DNA of 64,000 nt from Cryobacterium sp. GrIS_2_6. GTDB taxonomy: Bacteria; Actinomycetota; Actinomycetes; Actinomycetales; Microbacteriaceae. This document shows, piece by piece, positions 37,147 to 46,377 of this stretch. The notes beneath the pieces were generated by a model. The model ran no database searches, had not been told where the DNA came from, and saw only the letters and a program-made list of their open reading frames with translations. The DNA lies in contig NZ_JAXCHP010000001.1 of NCBI RefSeq assembly GCF_035984545.1, positions 3,100,001 to 3,164,000 of the forward strand, in the 5' to 3' direction. Position 1 is the stretch's first letter, and each line of letters begins with the position of its first letter. A program made the translations under genes and the position numbers.

Positions 37147-38232
37147 TCAGAGCAGGGCGACGACCTGGCGGGCGATCATCCGGCCGGCCCGGTGCGCGCC
37201 GATCGTGCTCGCCTGGGGCCCGTACCCGGCGAGGAAGATCCTCGGGTCGGTCCAGCTCGCCCCTGATCCGACGACGAGTCCGCCGCCCGTGGCGCGGAGC
37301 TTCAGCGGGGCCAGGTGCCGCACCTCCGGACGGAACCCGGTCGCCCAGATGATCACGTCCGCTTCCGTGAAGCTGCCGTCGGCCCAGCGCACCCCGGTCG
37401 GCTCGATACTCGCGAACATCGGCCGGGCGGTGAGCACCCCGCGTTCGATCCCCGCGGCGATCCGGCGGCTCACGGGCACGCCGGTCCCGCTCACGATGCT
37501 CGGCAGCGCGCGACCGGACCGGGCGGCCTCGTCCTGGGCGGCGACCGCGGCCGACGCCCCCTCGAGGTCGAGCTGATCGGTGTGCACCCAGTCGATCGGG
37601 CGCCGTGAGGCCCAGGTCAGTTCTGCGGCGGCGTGTTCGAGCTCGAGCAGGAACCCGATGGCGGATGTCCCGCCGCCGACGACGACGACCCTCCGGCCGG
37701 CGAAATCCTCGGCCGCCCGGTAGCCCGAGGTGTGCAGCTGCTGCCCGGCGAAGCTCGCTGCTCCCGGATAGTGCGGCACGAACGGGGCGCCCCAGGTTCC
37801 CGAGGCATTGACGAGCAGGCGAGCGGTCGTCTCGTGGTCGCCGAACCCGGGCGACGCGCTTCGGATCACGAGGTCGGCACTGCGATTGAAGACGGCGGTT
37901 ACGGTGACCGGTCGCACGACCCTGAGGTCGAAGTGCTCCTCGTACCTGCGGTAGTACTCGGTGACGACGTCCCTGGCGGGGCGGTCACGGTCGGCTGTCG
38001 CAAAACTCAGGCCGAGTTCGCTCACGCCGGGCAGGTCGTTCACCCGGTGCGCCGACCCGAGACGGAGTCCCGCCCAGCGGTGCTGCCACGCGCCGCCCGC
38101 GTCCGGGCCGCGGTCGAAGAGCACGAAGTCGCGCCCCGGGATCAGCTCGAATTTGCGCAGGTAGTAGGCGACCGCGAGGCCGGCTTGCCCTGCTCCGACG
38201 ATGACGACCGGAACGCTCGCCTCACTCGACAT
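37147..38232 (-). CDS. Flavin-containing monooxygenase-like oxidoreductase
   Basis: 361 residues from ATG 38232, chosen for AGAGGGGGG just upstream. FAD-binding PVVIVGAGQAGLAVAYYLRK lies at the N-terminus; a second Rossmann motif VVVVGGGTSAIGF (about 190) binds NAD(P)H; IIWATGFRPE is the late FMO/YUCCA-type block. The reaction and substrate are unknown. It is convergent to crcB subunit 2. Confidence 0.85.
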   Translation of the reverse strand: MSSEASVPVVIVGAGQAGLAVAYYLRKFELIPGRDFVLFDRGPDAGGAWQHRWAGLRLGSAHRVNDLPGVSELGLSFATADRDRPARDVVTEYYRRYEEHFDLRVVRPVTVTAVFNRSADLVIRSASPGFGDHETTARLLVNASGTWGAPFVPHYPGAASFAGQQLHTSGYRAAEDFAGRRVVVVGGGTSAIGFLLELEHAAAELTWASRRPIDWVHTDQLDLEGASAAVAAQDEAARSGRALPSIVSGTGVPVSRRIAAGIERGVLTARPMFASIEPTGVRWADGSFTEADVIIWATGFRPEVRHLAPLKLRATGGGLVVGSGASWTDPRIFLAGYGPQASTIGAHRAGRMIARQVVALL

Positions 38233-38332
38233 CGCGTCCCCCCTCTTCACCAGCGTACGTCGGGCGTAAGATCGCCGTGTGCGCCGCGGTTCGCCCCCCG
38301 AGCCACAAGCGGGCCTTCAGGCCCACCATGCT

Positions 38333-38349
38333 AAACTAGCGCCTAGTTT
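38333..38349 (+). promoter_or_regulatory. Short palindrome upstream of the DUF3073 gene
   Basis: AAACTAG-CGC-CTAGTTT is a perfect 7-bp dyad in an AT-rich pocket that also includes the -10 candidate TAAACT. It is 71 bases before the start codon. Confidence 0.45.
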
Positions 38350-38419
38350 TCACCATTCCGTTCGGCAACTCCCGGGTGACTCATTCCTCACCTGGCCTGG
38401 CATCGTTAGGGGGTCTCGC

Positions 38420-38653
38420 ATGGGGCGCGGCCGTCAAAAAGCAAAGCACACCAAGGTCGCCCGTGAGCTGAAGTATTTCAGCCCGGACACCAACTACAAC
38501 GCGCTCGAACGCGAGCTCACGGGGCATCCCGTGGACGACGAGCGTCTCGACGAGGACCTGGCCAAGTGGCCGGAGTACGAGCCGAGTACGTCAGAGGAAC
38601 CCGACCGATACGTCGACACCTACGCAACCGAAGACGAGCAGAAGCGCGCCTGA
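38420..38653 (+). CDS. DUF3073 family protein
   Basis: 77 residues. MGRGRQKAKHTKVARELKYF is the conserved actinobacterial DUF3073 N-terminus, followed by an acidic tail. AGGGGG precedes the ATG. The function is not known; the basic head and acidic tail suggest nucleic-acid or ribosome contact (inference). Confidence 0.9.
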   Translation: MGRGRQKAKHTKVARELKYFSPDTNYNALERELTGHPVDDERLDEDLAKWPEYEPSTSEEPDRYVDTYATEDEQKRA

Positions 38654-38757
38654 CCGCCGTTCACTGCACCGGGCGCCACTTACGGCGCCCGTTTTGCGTG
38701 CGTCGGCATCCGCACCGCGCTGAGCGCGCGGTACCCAGCGACTTGGCAGCATTCGCT

Positions 38758-38860
38758 CATACGCGTCGGCGTTACACGTTGAGTGTCGCCGTTTCCGCCG
38801 AGGCGACCGCGCACAGCGCCGACACTCGGCGTGGGCGGCGACACTCGGCGCTGCCGTGGC
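38758..38860. repeat. Family 3 repeat, purM side
   Basis: The 250-base gap between the DUF3073 and purM stops holds GACACTCGGCG twice (about 38821 and 38840) and the inverted GAGTGTCGCCG (about 38781), together with CCGCCGAGGCGACC. The last block recurs as CCGCCGAGGTGACC in the 48.45-kb repeat. No coding frame is evident. Confidence 0.6.
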
Positions 38861-38903
38861 GGGCGGGCGGGCGCCGGCGGATGCCGCGGCGCGGGCGCGC
38901 AGG

Positions 38904-40007
38904 TCAGGCCGCGTAGCCGCCGACCAGGCGCACAGCGCCGCCGTTGACGCCCTTGGCACCCTGCACGAAACCGGTGAGGTCGTGCGGGGCCGTGGACACG
39001 CGTCCGGCGACCCAGGCCGGGATCCCGTCGGCCGCGAGGCTCGAGATGACCGAGGACGCGGCATCCGCTGCGACGACGGCGAACATGCCGACGCCGAGGT
39101 TCCAGGTGCCTTCAGAGCTCTCCAGGGTGCTGCCCGCGAAGGCGCTCAGCACCCGGAAGACGGGGGCGGGCGACCAGGTCGACCTGTCCACTTCGACCCA
39201 CGCGCCGATCGGGAGGACCCGGGCGAGGTTCGCGGCGATGCCGCCCCCCGTGACGTGGCTGAGCGAGTGCACCGCGCCGGCGAGTTCGGGGTCTGCGAGC
39301 ACGCTCAGCAGCGGGCCGGTGTAGAGCCGGGTCGGCTCGAGGAGTACTTCTCCGACGACCCCGCCGAGTTCGCCGGACGTGTCGGTGTAGCCGATGCCCC
39401 GTTCGGCGAGGATGTGCCGGACGAGCGAGAAGCCGTTGGAGTGCAGGCCGGACGAGGCGAGCGCGACGACGACGTCGCCAGCGCGAACGCGCTCGGCGCC
39501 GAGCACCTGGTCGCCCTCGACGACGCCGGTCGCGGCTCCAGCGACGTCGTAGTCGTCTGGGCCGAGGAGCCCCGGGTGCTCTGCCGTCTCTCCGCCGATG
39601 AGGGCGGTGCCGGTCTCGGCGCAGGCGCGGGCGATGCCGCCGACGATCTCGGCGATGCGCTCGGGCACGACCCGGCCACAGGCGATGTAGTCGGTCATGA
39701 AGAGCGGGCGGGCGCCGACCACGACGATGTCGTCGACGACCATGCCGACGAGGTCCTGGCCGATGGTGTCGTGCTTGTCGATGGCCTGGGCGATCGCGAC
39801 CTTGGTGCCGACGCCGTCGGTCGAGGTCGCGAGCAACGGGCGCTTGTACGCGGTGAGGAACGAGGCGTCGTAGAGCCCGGCGAAACCGCCGAAACCGCCG
39901 AGCACCTCTGCGCCGTGGGTGCGCGAGACGGCCACCTTCATCAGCGAGACGGCGAGGTCACCCGCCTCGGTGTCGACTCCGGCTGCCGCGTACGATGCGT
40001 TGCTCAT
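38904..40007 (-). CDS. purM: Phosphoribosylformylglycinamidine cyclo-ligase
   Basis: 367 residues from ATG 40007. It makes AIR from FGAM using ATP. STDGVGTKVAIAQAIDKHD, GQDLVGMVVDDIVVVGARPL and LIGGETAEHPG are the PurM signatures. The ATG overlaps the purF stop (ATGA), so the two are co-translated. N-terminal SYAAAGVDTEAGD is standard, confirming the start. Confidence 0.96.
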   Translation of the reverse strand: MSNASYAAAGVDTEAGDLAVSLMKVAVSRTHGAEVLGGFGGFAGLYDASFLTAYKRPLLATSTDGVGTKVAIAQAIDKHDTIGQDLVGMVVDDIVVVGARPLFMTDYIACGRVVPERIAEIVGGIARACAETGTALIGGETAEHPGLLGPDDYDVAGAATGVVEGDQVLGAERVRAGDVVVALASSGLHSNGFSLVRHILAERGIGYTDTSGELGGVVGEVLLEPTRLYTGPLLSVLADPELAGAVHSLSHVTGGGIAANLARVLPIGAWVEVDRSTWSPAPVFRVLSAFAGSTLESSEGTWNLGVGMFAVVAADAASSVISSLAADGIPAWVAGRVSTAPHDLTGFVQGAKGVNGGAVRLVGGYAA

Positions 40008-41701
40008 TCTTGTCTTCCTGGATCGCCGATCATGAACTGTCCCTGGGTGCCGCGCACGGGGGTTCGCGTGCTCGCCCGCATCGAAGCCGGGTCGAGGAGC
40101 GGTTCGTATTCCGCGTCGGGGCCCGGGTCGCATCCGTCTGACGTGCGGGCGGCCTCTGCTGCGGCGACGGATGCGTCGCTCGCGACGACCGGCGACCCTG
40201 CGGACGCCGTCGACCGCGTCGAATCGGTCGCCCCGGCCGGGGCGGTGCGCTCGAGCAGGTTCTTGCCGAGGTGCAGTGCGTCGGGGAGCGGGATCGGGTA
40301 CACGCCCGTGAAGCAGGCGGTGCACAGGCGCTCGCGCGGCTGCTCGGTCGCGGCGATCATGCCCTCAGGGGAGAGGTAGCCGAGGGAGTCGGCGCCGATG
40401 GCCTGGCGCACCTCGTCGACGCCGAGGCCGGTCGCGATGAGTTCGGCCCGGGAGGCGAAGTCGATGCCGTAGAAGCAGGGCCAGGTGATCGGGGGGCTCG
40501 AGATGCGCACGTGCACCTCGGCGGCGCCGGCCTCGCGGAGCATGCTGACCAGGGCGCGCTGGGTGTTGCCGCGCACGATCGAGTCGTCGACGACGATGAG
40601 GCGCTTGCCCTTGATCACGGCCTTGAGCGGGTTGAGCTTGAGCTTGATGCCACGCTGGCGGATCGTCTCGGACGGCTGGATGAACGTGCGGCCGACGTAG
40701 GAGTTCTTGACGAGGCCCTGGCCGAACGGGATCCCGGATGCCTGCGCGTAGCCGATCGCGGCCGGGGTGCCGGACTCGGGGGTCGGGATCACGAGGTCGG
40801 CCTCGACGGGGTACTCCGCGGCGAGGCGGCGGCCCATCTCGACCCTGGCCTCGTGCACGCCGCGACCGGCGATCGTGGTGTCCGGCCTGGCGAGGTAGAC
40901 GTACTCGAAGACGCAGCCGGCGGGCTTGGACTCGGCGAACCGCTGCGAGCGGAGGCCGTTCTCGTCGATCGTGATGAGCTCGCCGGGTTCGACCTCGCGG
41001 ACGAAGCTCGCCCCGACGATGTCGAGGGCAGCGGTCTCCGAGGCGACGACCCAGCCGCGCTCGAGCCGGCCGAGGACGAGCGGACGCACGCCCTGGGGGT
41101 CGCGGGCGGCGTAGAGGGTGGTCTCGTCCATGAAGACGAGGCAGTACGCACCGCGCAGGCGAGGCAGCACCTCGAGCGCGGTGGCCTCGAGGGTGTGGTC
41201 GAGGTCCCCGGTGAAGAGGGCGGTGATGACGGCGGTGTCCGTGGTGTTGCCGCGGGCGAGTTCACCCTCGACCTTCGGGTAGCGCTCGTGCACGAGCTGG
41301 AGCAGCTCGGCCGTGTTGGTCAGGTTGCCGTTGTGGCCGAGGGCGACGGTTCCGCTCGAGGTTCGGCCGAGGGTCGGCTGGGCGTTCTGCCAGCTTGAGG
41401 ATCCCGTTGTCGAATAGCGGGTGTGTCCGACCGCGATGTGACCGATGAGGGTGCTCAGCGCCGCCTCGTTGAAGACCTGGGCGACGAGGCCCATGTCCTT
41501 GTAGATCAGGATCTTGCTGCCGTCGCTCGTCGCGATTCCGGCCGATTCCTGGCCGCGGTGCTGCAGGGCGTACAGCCCGAAGTAGCTGAGCTTGGCTACC
41601 TCTTCACCGGGAGCCCACACACCGAAGACGCCACAGGCATCCTGTGGCCCCTTCTCGCCCTGCAAGAGATCGTGACCGAGAAGTCCGTCGCCACCAGCCA
41701 A
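40004..41701 (-). CDS. purF: Amidophosphoribosyltransferase
   Basis: 565 residues. This is the first committed enzyme of purine synthesis. The start is TTG at 41701, with AAGAGG 8 bases upstream. Residues 1-22 are a propeptide; Cys23 in DACGVFG becomes the N-terminal nucleophile of the glutaminase domain. The phosphoribosyltransferase site is IVVDDSIVRGNT, and CTACFTG is near the C-terminus. The C-terminal ~60 residues are Ala/Ser-rich and not conserved. It is coupled to purM. Confidence 0.96.
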   Translation of the reverse strand: MAGGDGLLGHDLLQGEKGPQDACGVFGVWAPGEEVAKLSYFGLYALQHRGQESAGIATSDGSKILIYKDMGLVAQVFNEAALSTLIGHIAVGHTRYSTTGSSSWQNAQPTLGRTSSGTVALGHNGNLTNTAELLQLVHERYPKVEGELARGNTTDTAVITALFTGDLDHTLEATALEVLPRLRGAYCLVFMDETTLYAARDPQGVRPLVLGRLERGWVVASETAALDIVGASFVREVEPGELITIDENGLRSQRFAESKPAGCVFEYVYLARPDTTIAGRGVHEARVEMGRRLAAEYPVEADLVIPTPESGTPAAIGYAQASGIPFGQGLVKNSYVGRTFIQPSETIRQRGIKLKLNPLKAVIKGKRLIVVDDSIVRGNTQRALVSMLREAGAAEVHVRISSPPITWPCFYGIDFASRAELIATGLGVDEVRQAIGADSLGYLSPEGMIAATEQPRERLCTACFTGVYPIPLPDALHLGKNLLERTAPAGATDSTRSTASAGSPVVASDASVAAAEAARTSDGCDPGPDAEYEPLLDPASMRASTRTPVRGTQGQFMIGDPGRQE

Positions 41702-41722
41702 ATCGATGCCTCTTAACTATCT

Positions 41723-42136
41723 TTACAGCGTATTAGCGCTGGATGTTGGGGGGTCGTCTGCCTCGGAGGGAGCGTTCGTCTCGCTCACGCCGTAGACGCC
41801 CAGTCTATCGACGACGACTGTCTGGACCGAGCGAACGGTGAATCGGTCGATCACGATCGCCACGAGCGCACCGAGGGCGAGGCCCACGACGACGCCGACG
41901 AGGAGGAGGAATCCGAAGACCTGGAGGAGTCCGAATTCGGCCGTCTGGGGGAAGCCGACGGTGAGGATCAGCGCGGTGACCGCCCCGAGGACGGCGCCGA
42001 CGATCATGAAGTTGAGGTAGCGCGGGGAACGCCGCACGGTGGCCGCGGCCTGGCCGACGAGAATCTCGGGGACGGCCGCGCCCGGGGCGGGCTGCACGGG
42101 GGCGATGTCGTTCCCTGGCTGCTCGGTTGCGCTCAT
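41723..42136 (-). CDS. Small membrane protein upstream of purF
   Basis: 137 residues from ATG 42136. Two membrane helices (about 42-63 and 70-98) are flanked by disordered tails; RRSPRYLNFMIVGAVLG and VVVGLALGALVAIVIDRFTVRS are the recognisable parts. It ends 21 bases before purF on the same strand. I do not recognise a functional family. GAGAAT ends 6 bases before the ATG. Confidence 0.7.
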   Translation of the reverse strand: MSATEQPGNDIAPVQPAPGAAVPEILVGQAAATVRRSPRYLNFMIVGAVLGAVTALILTVGFPQTAEFGLLQVFGFLLLVGVVVGLALGALVAIVIDRFTVRSVQTVVVDRLGVYGVSETNAPSEADDPPTSSANTL

Positions 42137-42200
42137 GGGGACATTCTCGCACGCGCGCCCCGGGAGTGCGCCGGGAGAACGGGAGTGCGGTCGCCGCCGC

Positions 42201-42231
42201 GCCGGTTTCGGCACGCTGCTACCGAAACGGC
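42201..42231. repeat. Short imperfect inverted repeat
   Basis: GCCGGTTTCGG (42201-42211) and CCGAAACGGC (42222-42231) pair with one bulge around a 10-base loop. It stands at the upstream edge of the ribokinase remnant and could be a hairpin or a deletion scar. Confidence 0.35.
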
Positions 42232-42868
42232 AGGCGCGGGTAGCGGAAGCCGGCGCGGGCGCGGGATGTGGGCTGTGGGAACCGGCGCGGTCGGACGCGA
42301 CGCTTACCGGACGGAACTCCGCGCGCTGCTCGTGAGCGAAGGCATCCGTGACCGTGCTCGACCAGGGGCAGCGCGCGGCGATCGCGGCGGCGGACTTCCT
42401 CGTGCTGCAGTGCGAGCTGCCGGTGTCGGTGCTCGTTGAGGGGCTCGCGGTCGCGCGGGCGTCGGGCACGTTCACGGTTTTCACGCCCGCTCCGGTCGTG
42501 CCGCTGCCTGCGGCGTTCCTCGCGGGCGTCGACCTGGTCGTGGCCAACCGCCTCGAGGCCGAGGAGCTCACGGGTGAGGCGGATGCCGCGCGCGCGGCAG
42601 AATCCCTCAGCGCGCGCCGCGGCTGGGCGATCGTCACCCTCGGGGATGAGGGGTGCATTGTCGCCCGCGGCGGCGTCGCACTCGGGCTCGCTCCGTCCCG
42701 GCCGGTGCGCCCTGTGGACACCACGGGAGCCGGGGACACCTTCGTCGGCGCGCTCGTCGCCCGGCTCGCCGAGGGTTCCAGGGGTGCCGTGTCCGGTGGA
42801 GCGGATGCCTGGCCGGCGCGACGGCATCGATGCCGACCCGCGCCGAGGTAGCCGCGAACCTCGCCTGA
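42232..42868 (+). pseudogene. Ribokinase (PfkB family) remnant
   Basis: Three frames are needed to follow one ribokinase. AVGRDAYRTELRALLVSEGI (about 42278-42340) lies in one frame. The C-terminal half lies in a second: ADFLVLQCELPV, LVVANRLEAEEL, WAIVTLGDEG and VDTTGAGDTFVGALVARLAEG, up to about 42780. The usual tail SMPTRAEVAANLA appears in a third, ending 42868. The N-terminal substrate domain is lost. The catalytic GAGD is intact, but no frame encodes an active kinase. I infer recent decay of a sugar kinase. Confidence 0.75.
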
Positions 42869-42906
42869 CCCCCTCGCGAGAAGCACGGGAGGCGCGGGAG
42901 GTGCGG

Positions 42907-43275
42907 TTACGGGGCGAGGGGCAGCGGCAGGTGCGCGGCAAGGTCGGCGCGCTGTCCGCTCGCGTGGATACGCCCGCTCGCGAGACCGTCGGACCAGACG
43001 AGCTCGCCGGTCGCGAGGGCGAGCCAGGTGGCGGCATCCGTTTCGACGACGTTGGGCGGTGTGCCCCGGGTGTGCCGGGGGCCCGCGATGCACTGAACGG
43101 CGCCGAACGGCGGCACGCGCACCTCGAGGGTGTTGCCGTTGGCCTCTTCGGAGAGCAACTGCAGGGTGTAGCGCACGGCGAGCGCACGGATGTCCCTGCT
43201 CGCGCCAGCCGGGTCCGCCGCGTAGCCGCGCACCGCGGCCCGGCCCACCCCGTCGTCGATCCTCGCCTTAGCCAT
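42907..43275 (-). CDS. Sterol-carrier-like protein beside purD
   Basis: 122 residues. RYTLQLLSEEANGNTLEVRV, PPFGAVQCIAGPRHTRGTPP and NVVETDAATWLALATGELVW fit the SCP2-like family commonly found near purine genes in actinobacteria. No signal peptide. The ligand is unknown. Confidence 0.8.
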   Translation of the reverse strand: MAKARIDDGVGRAAVRGYAADPAGASRDIRALAVRYTLQLLSEEANGNTLEVRVPPFGAVQCIAGPRHTRGTPPNVVETDAATWLALATGELVWSDGLASGRIHASGQRADLAAHLPLPLAP

Positions 43276-43363
43276 CCCCCCATTCTGCCGGGTTCCCGGG
43301 ACCGACCGCCCCGGATGCGCCGCGCGCCCGGAGTGCCCCGGCCCCGTGCGCCTGCCCGGTGGC

Positions 43364-43456
43364 GGCTAACTCAGGAAATCTGCGGCCAGTGGGCTACCCC
43401 GCCGCGTGTTTGCGGGCGCTCGCCAGGGGCGCGCGGCAATTCGTCCTGAGTTAGCC
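43364..43456. repeat. 93-bp intergenic inverted repeat, family 2 copy 2
   Basis: GGCTAACTCAGGA starts and TCCTGAGTTAGCC ends the element, as in copy 1 at 21688-21780; the internal sequence is unrelated. It lies between the sterol-carrier-like start and the purD promoter. Confidence 0.85.
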
Positions 43457-43529
43457 CCCGGCGGAACGGGGCACCCGTCCGGGGCGCGCCTGGGGTCCGG
43501 GGGTGGGGCGCATCCGGTAGCCTGAACCG

Positions 43530-44798
43530 GTGAGAATTCTGGTCCTCGGTTCCGGTGCCCGCGAGCACGCCATCATCACCGCGCTGCTCCGCGAGGAGCC
43601 CCGCCATGAGGTCGTCGCCGCGTCCGGCAACGCCGGAATGGCCGCCGCGGTGCCCGTCGTCGCCCTCGACCCGAACGTGCCCGGCGCCGTCACGGAATAC
43701 GCGATCGAGCACGGCGTCGACCTCGTTGTGATCGGCCCGGAGGCTCCCCTCGTCGCCGGCGTCGCCGACGCGCTGCGTGCGCAGGGCATCCCGGTGTTCG
43801 GCCCTGGCCGCGCCGCCGCAGCCCTCGAAGGCAGCAAGACCTTCGCCAAGCGCATCATGGACGAGGCCGGCGTGCCGACCGGCCGCGCCGAGCGCGCGGG
43901 CACCCTCGCCGAGGCGACCCGCGCCCTGGACGCCTTCGGGGCGCCCTACGTCGTCAAGGCCGACGGCCTCGCCGCCGGCAAGGGCGTGCTCGTCACCGAG
44001 GACCGCCTCGCCGCCCTCGACCACGCCGAGCGCTGGCTGCAGCACGGCGGCGTGCTCATCGAGGAGTTCCTCGCCGGCCAGGAGGTCTCCCTGTTCTTCC
44101 TGAGCGACGGCCACACCGTGCTGCCGCTCTCCCCCGCGCAGGACTACAAGCGCCTCGCCGACGGCGACCTCGGCCCGAACACCGGCGGCATGGGCGCATA
44201 CTCGCCGCTGCCCTGGCTCGACGCCGGCTTCGGCAGCGAACAGGCCTTCGTCGACGAGGTCCTCGACACGATCGCCCTACCGACCGTCCGCAGGCTCGCC
44301 GCCGAGGACACCCCCTTCATCGGGCTGCTCTACTGCGGGCTGATTCTGACGGATGGCGGCATCCGGGTCATCGAGTTCAACGCGCGTTTCGGTGACCCCG
44401 AGACCCAGGTCGTGCTGCCCCGGCTCGTGACCCCGCTCTCGGGGCTGCTGCTCGCGGCGTCCACCGGCGGGCTCGGCGGCATGGCGCGGCCGATGTTCTC
44501 GGCAGAGTCCTGCGTGACCGTCGTGCTGGCGAGCGAGAACTACCCGGAGACCCCGGTCACCGGGCGGGCGATCGTGGGGCTCGATGCCGCATCCGCCGTC
44601 GACGGCGTCACGATCGCGCACGCCGCGACGGCCCTCGTCGACGGAAGACTCGTCTCCACCGGCGGCCGGGTGCTGAGCGTGGTCGCGCTCGGCGACGGCT
44701 TCGCCGAGGCCCGCAGCCGCGTGTATGCCGCCCTCGCCGAAATCACCCTCGAGGGTGCGCAGTTCCGCACGGATATCGCCGCCCGCGTCGTCGCCTGA
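43530..44798 (+). CDS. purD: Phosphoribosylamine-glycine ligase
   Basis: 422 residues. It joins PRA and glycine to [72 protein letters not shown] and [11 protein letters not shown] are the ATP-grasp signatures. The GTG start follows TAGCCT (43518-43523) by 6 bases, fitting a leaderless mRNA. Confidence 0.96.
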   Translation: MRILVLGSGAREHAIITALLREEPRHEVVAASGNAGMAAAVPVVALDPNVPGAVTEYAIEHGVDLVVIGPEAPLVAGVADALRAQGIPVFGPGRAAAALEGSKTFAKRIMDEAGVPTGRAERAGTLAEATRALDAFGAPYVVKADGLAAGKGVLVTEDRLAALDHAERWLQHGGVLIEEFLAGQEVSLFFLSDGHTVLPLSPAQDYKRLADGDLGPNTGGMGAYSPLPWLDAGFGSEQAFVDEVLDTIALPTVRRLAAEDTPFIGLLYCGLILTDGGIRVIEFNARFGDPETQVVLPRLVTPLSGLLLAASTGGLGGMARPMFSAESCVTVVLASENYPETPVTGRAIVGLDAASAVDGVTIAHAATALVDGRLVSTGGRVLSVVALGDGFAEARSRVYAALAEITLEGAQFRTDIAARVVA

Positions 44799-44886
44799 CC
44801 TGTCGCTCCGCGAAACGGCCTCTCCGCTGGCGCGGCCGGAAGGGCGGGTTTGGCGCGGGGGCTGGCCGGTGCGGGAGAATGGGGCG

Positions 44887-45885
44887 GTGACCGCACTTGA
44901 CAAGCCGACCGCATCCGCCCCTCTCGACCTCCCGGGCTGGCGCCATGCCTATTCCGGCAAGGTCCGCGACCTGTACGTCCCGGCCGATCCGGCAGCGGAT
45001 GCCGCAGCACCCGACCTGAACGCCGCCTCCCGCGTGCTCGTGGTCGCGAGCGATCGCGTCAGCGCCTTCGACCACGTGCTCGAGCCCGGCATCCCGGGCA
45101 AGGGCGTGCTGCTCACTACGCTCAGCCTGTGGTGGTTCGGGCAGCTCGCCGGCATTCCCAACCACCTGCTGGTAGAGGCGGCGAACACGGCCGCCGCCGG
45201 CACCGGCACCGAGGACCCGGCCGCGGGCAAGACGGCCGCGGGCATCCCGGCCGCCGTCGCGGGCCGCGCCATGCTCTGCAGGACCCTCGACATGTTCCCG
45301 ATCGAGTGCGTCGTTCGCGGCTACCTCACCGGCTCGGGCTGGAAGGAATACCAGGCCAGCCAGACGGTCTGCGGCCTGCCGCTTCCTGCGGGGCTGCAGA
45401 ACGGCGACCGCCTGCCCGAACCGATCTACACGCCCGCGTGGAAGGCCCCGATGGGCGAGCACGACGAGAACATCTCCTTCGAGCGCACCGTCGAGCTCGT
45501 CGGCGCCGACGTCGCCGCCGAGCTGCGCCGCCTCTCCCTCGAGATCTTCCGCCGGGCGTCCGTCATCGCCGAACAGAACGGGGTGATCCTCGCCGACACC
45601 AAGTTCGAGTTCGGCGCCGACCGGGCGACCGGAGAGATCACCCTCGCCGACGAGGTGCTGACGAGCGACTCGAGCCGCTACTGGGACGCCACCCTCTGGC
45701 AGACCGGCACGACCCCGGAACAGCGGATGTCCAGCTTCGACAAGCAGATCGTCCGCGACTGGCTGAGCGCGCACTGGGACCAGACCGGCACACCCCCGGC
45801 GCTCCCGGAGGACATCATCGAGCGCACCGCCGCCCGCTACCGCGAACTGCTCACCCGGCTCGCCGGGGACACCCCGGTCGCCTGA
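44887..45885 (+). CDS. purC: SAICAR synthetase
   Basis: 332 residues from GTG 44887; GAGAAT ends 6 bases upstream. SGKVRDLY, VVASDRVSAFDHVLEPGIPG, ECVVRGYLTGSGWKEY, ISFERTVELVG and LADTKFEFG match PurC of the ~300-residue, fungal-like/actinobacterial form. It makes SAICAR from CAIR and aspartate. An insertion around residues 35-45 and 90-120 (Ala-rich) is common in this branch. It is 88 bases after purD, probably with its own promoter. Confidence 0.95.
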   Translation: MTALDKPTASAPLDLPGWRHAYSGKVRDLYVPADPAADAAAPDLNAASRVLVVASDRVSAFDHVLEPGIPGKGVLLTTLSLWWFGQLAGIPNHLLVEAANTAAAGTGTEDPAAGKTAAGIPAAVAGRAMLCRTLDMFPIECVVRGYLTGSGWKEYQASQTVCGLPLPAGLQNGDRLPEPIYTPAWKAPMGEHDENISFERTVELVGADVAAELRRLSLEIFRRASVIAEQNGVILADTKFEFGADRATGEITLADEVLTSDSSRYWDATLWQTGTTPEQRMSSFDKQIVRDWLSAHWDQTGTPPALPEDIIERTAARYRELLTRLAGDTPVA

Positions 45886-45943
45886 CCGACGCGCGCGGTC
45901 ACAGGACTCGGCGCCCGGCGCCGCCGAATGTTACGCTCCCGAC

Positions 45944-46321
45944 ATGCGAATCAAGATGTGCAGCGTCCACGTGAAAGACCCCGCCACCGCGTTCGATTTC
46001 TACACGTCCGTCCTCGGATTCGAGAAGCTTCTCGCCATGCCGGAGCACCAGCTGTACATCGTCAAGTCCGCAGAGGACCCGGACGGCGTCGGCCTCCTCC
46101 TCGAACCGAGCGACAACAAGGTGGCCGCGAGGTACGCCCAGGGCATCCGTGCCCTCGGCCTGCCCGCGATCGTCTTCGGCAGCCCCGACGTCCGCGCCGA
46201 ATACGAGCGCCTTGGCCGCCTCGGCGTGCAGTTCACGAGCGAACCGTACACGGATGCCTTCGGCACCTCCGTCCTCTTCGACGACACCTGCGGCAACCTG
46301 ATCCAGCTGCACCAGGACTGA
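45944..46321 (+). CDS. VOC-family (glyoxalase-like) protein
   Basis: 125 residues, one VOC unit pair: VHVKDPATAFDFYTSVLGFEK and DTCGNLIQLHQD. Metal-ligand positions (His9, Glu and Gln near the end) are plausible but only partly conserved. TACGCT (45932-45937) ends 6 bases before the ATG, suggesting a leaderless mRNA. The substrate is unknown. Confidence 0.85.
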   Translation: MRIKMCSVHVKDPATAFDFYTSVLGFEKLLAMPEHQLYIVKSAEDPDGVGLLLEPSDNKVAARYAQGIRALGLPAIVFGSPDVRAEYERLGRLGVQFTSEPYTDAFGTSVLFDDTCGNLIQLHQD

Positions 46322-46377
46322 CCTCTCCTGCCCGTCGTCGGCGGAATACCGGGGCGGGGGCATCCGTTGACGCAGGT

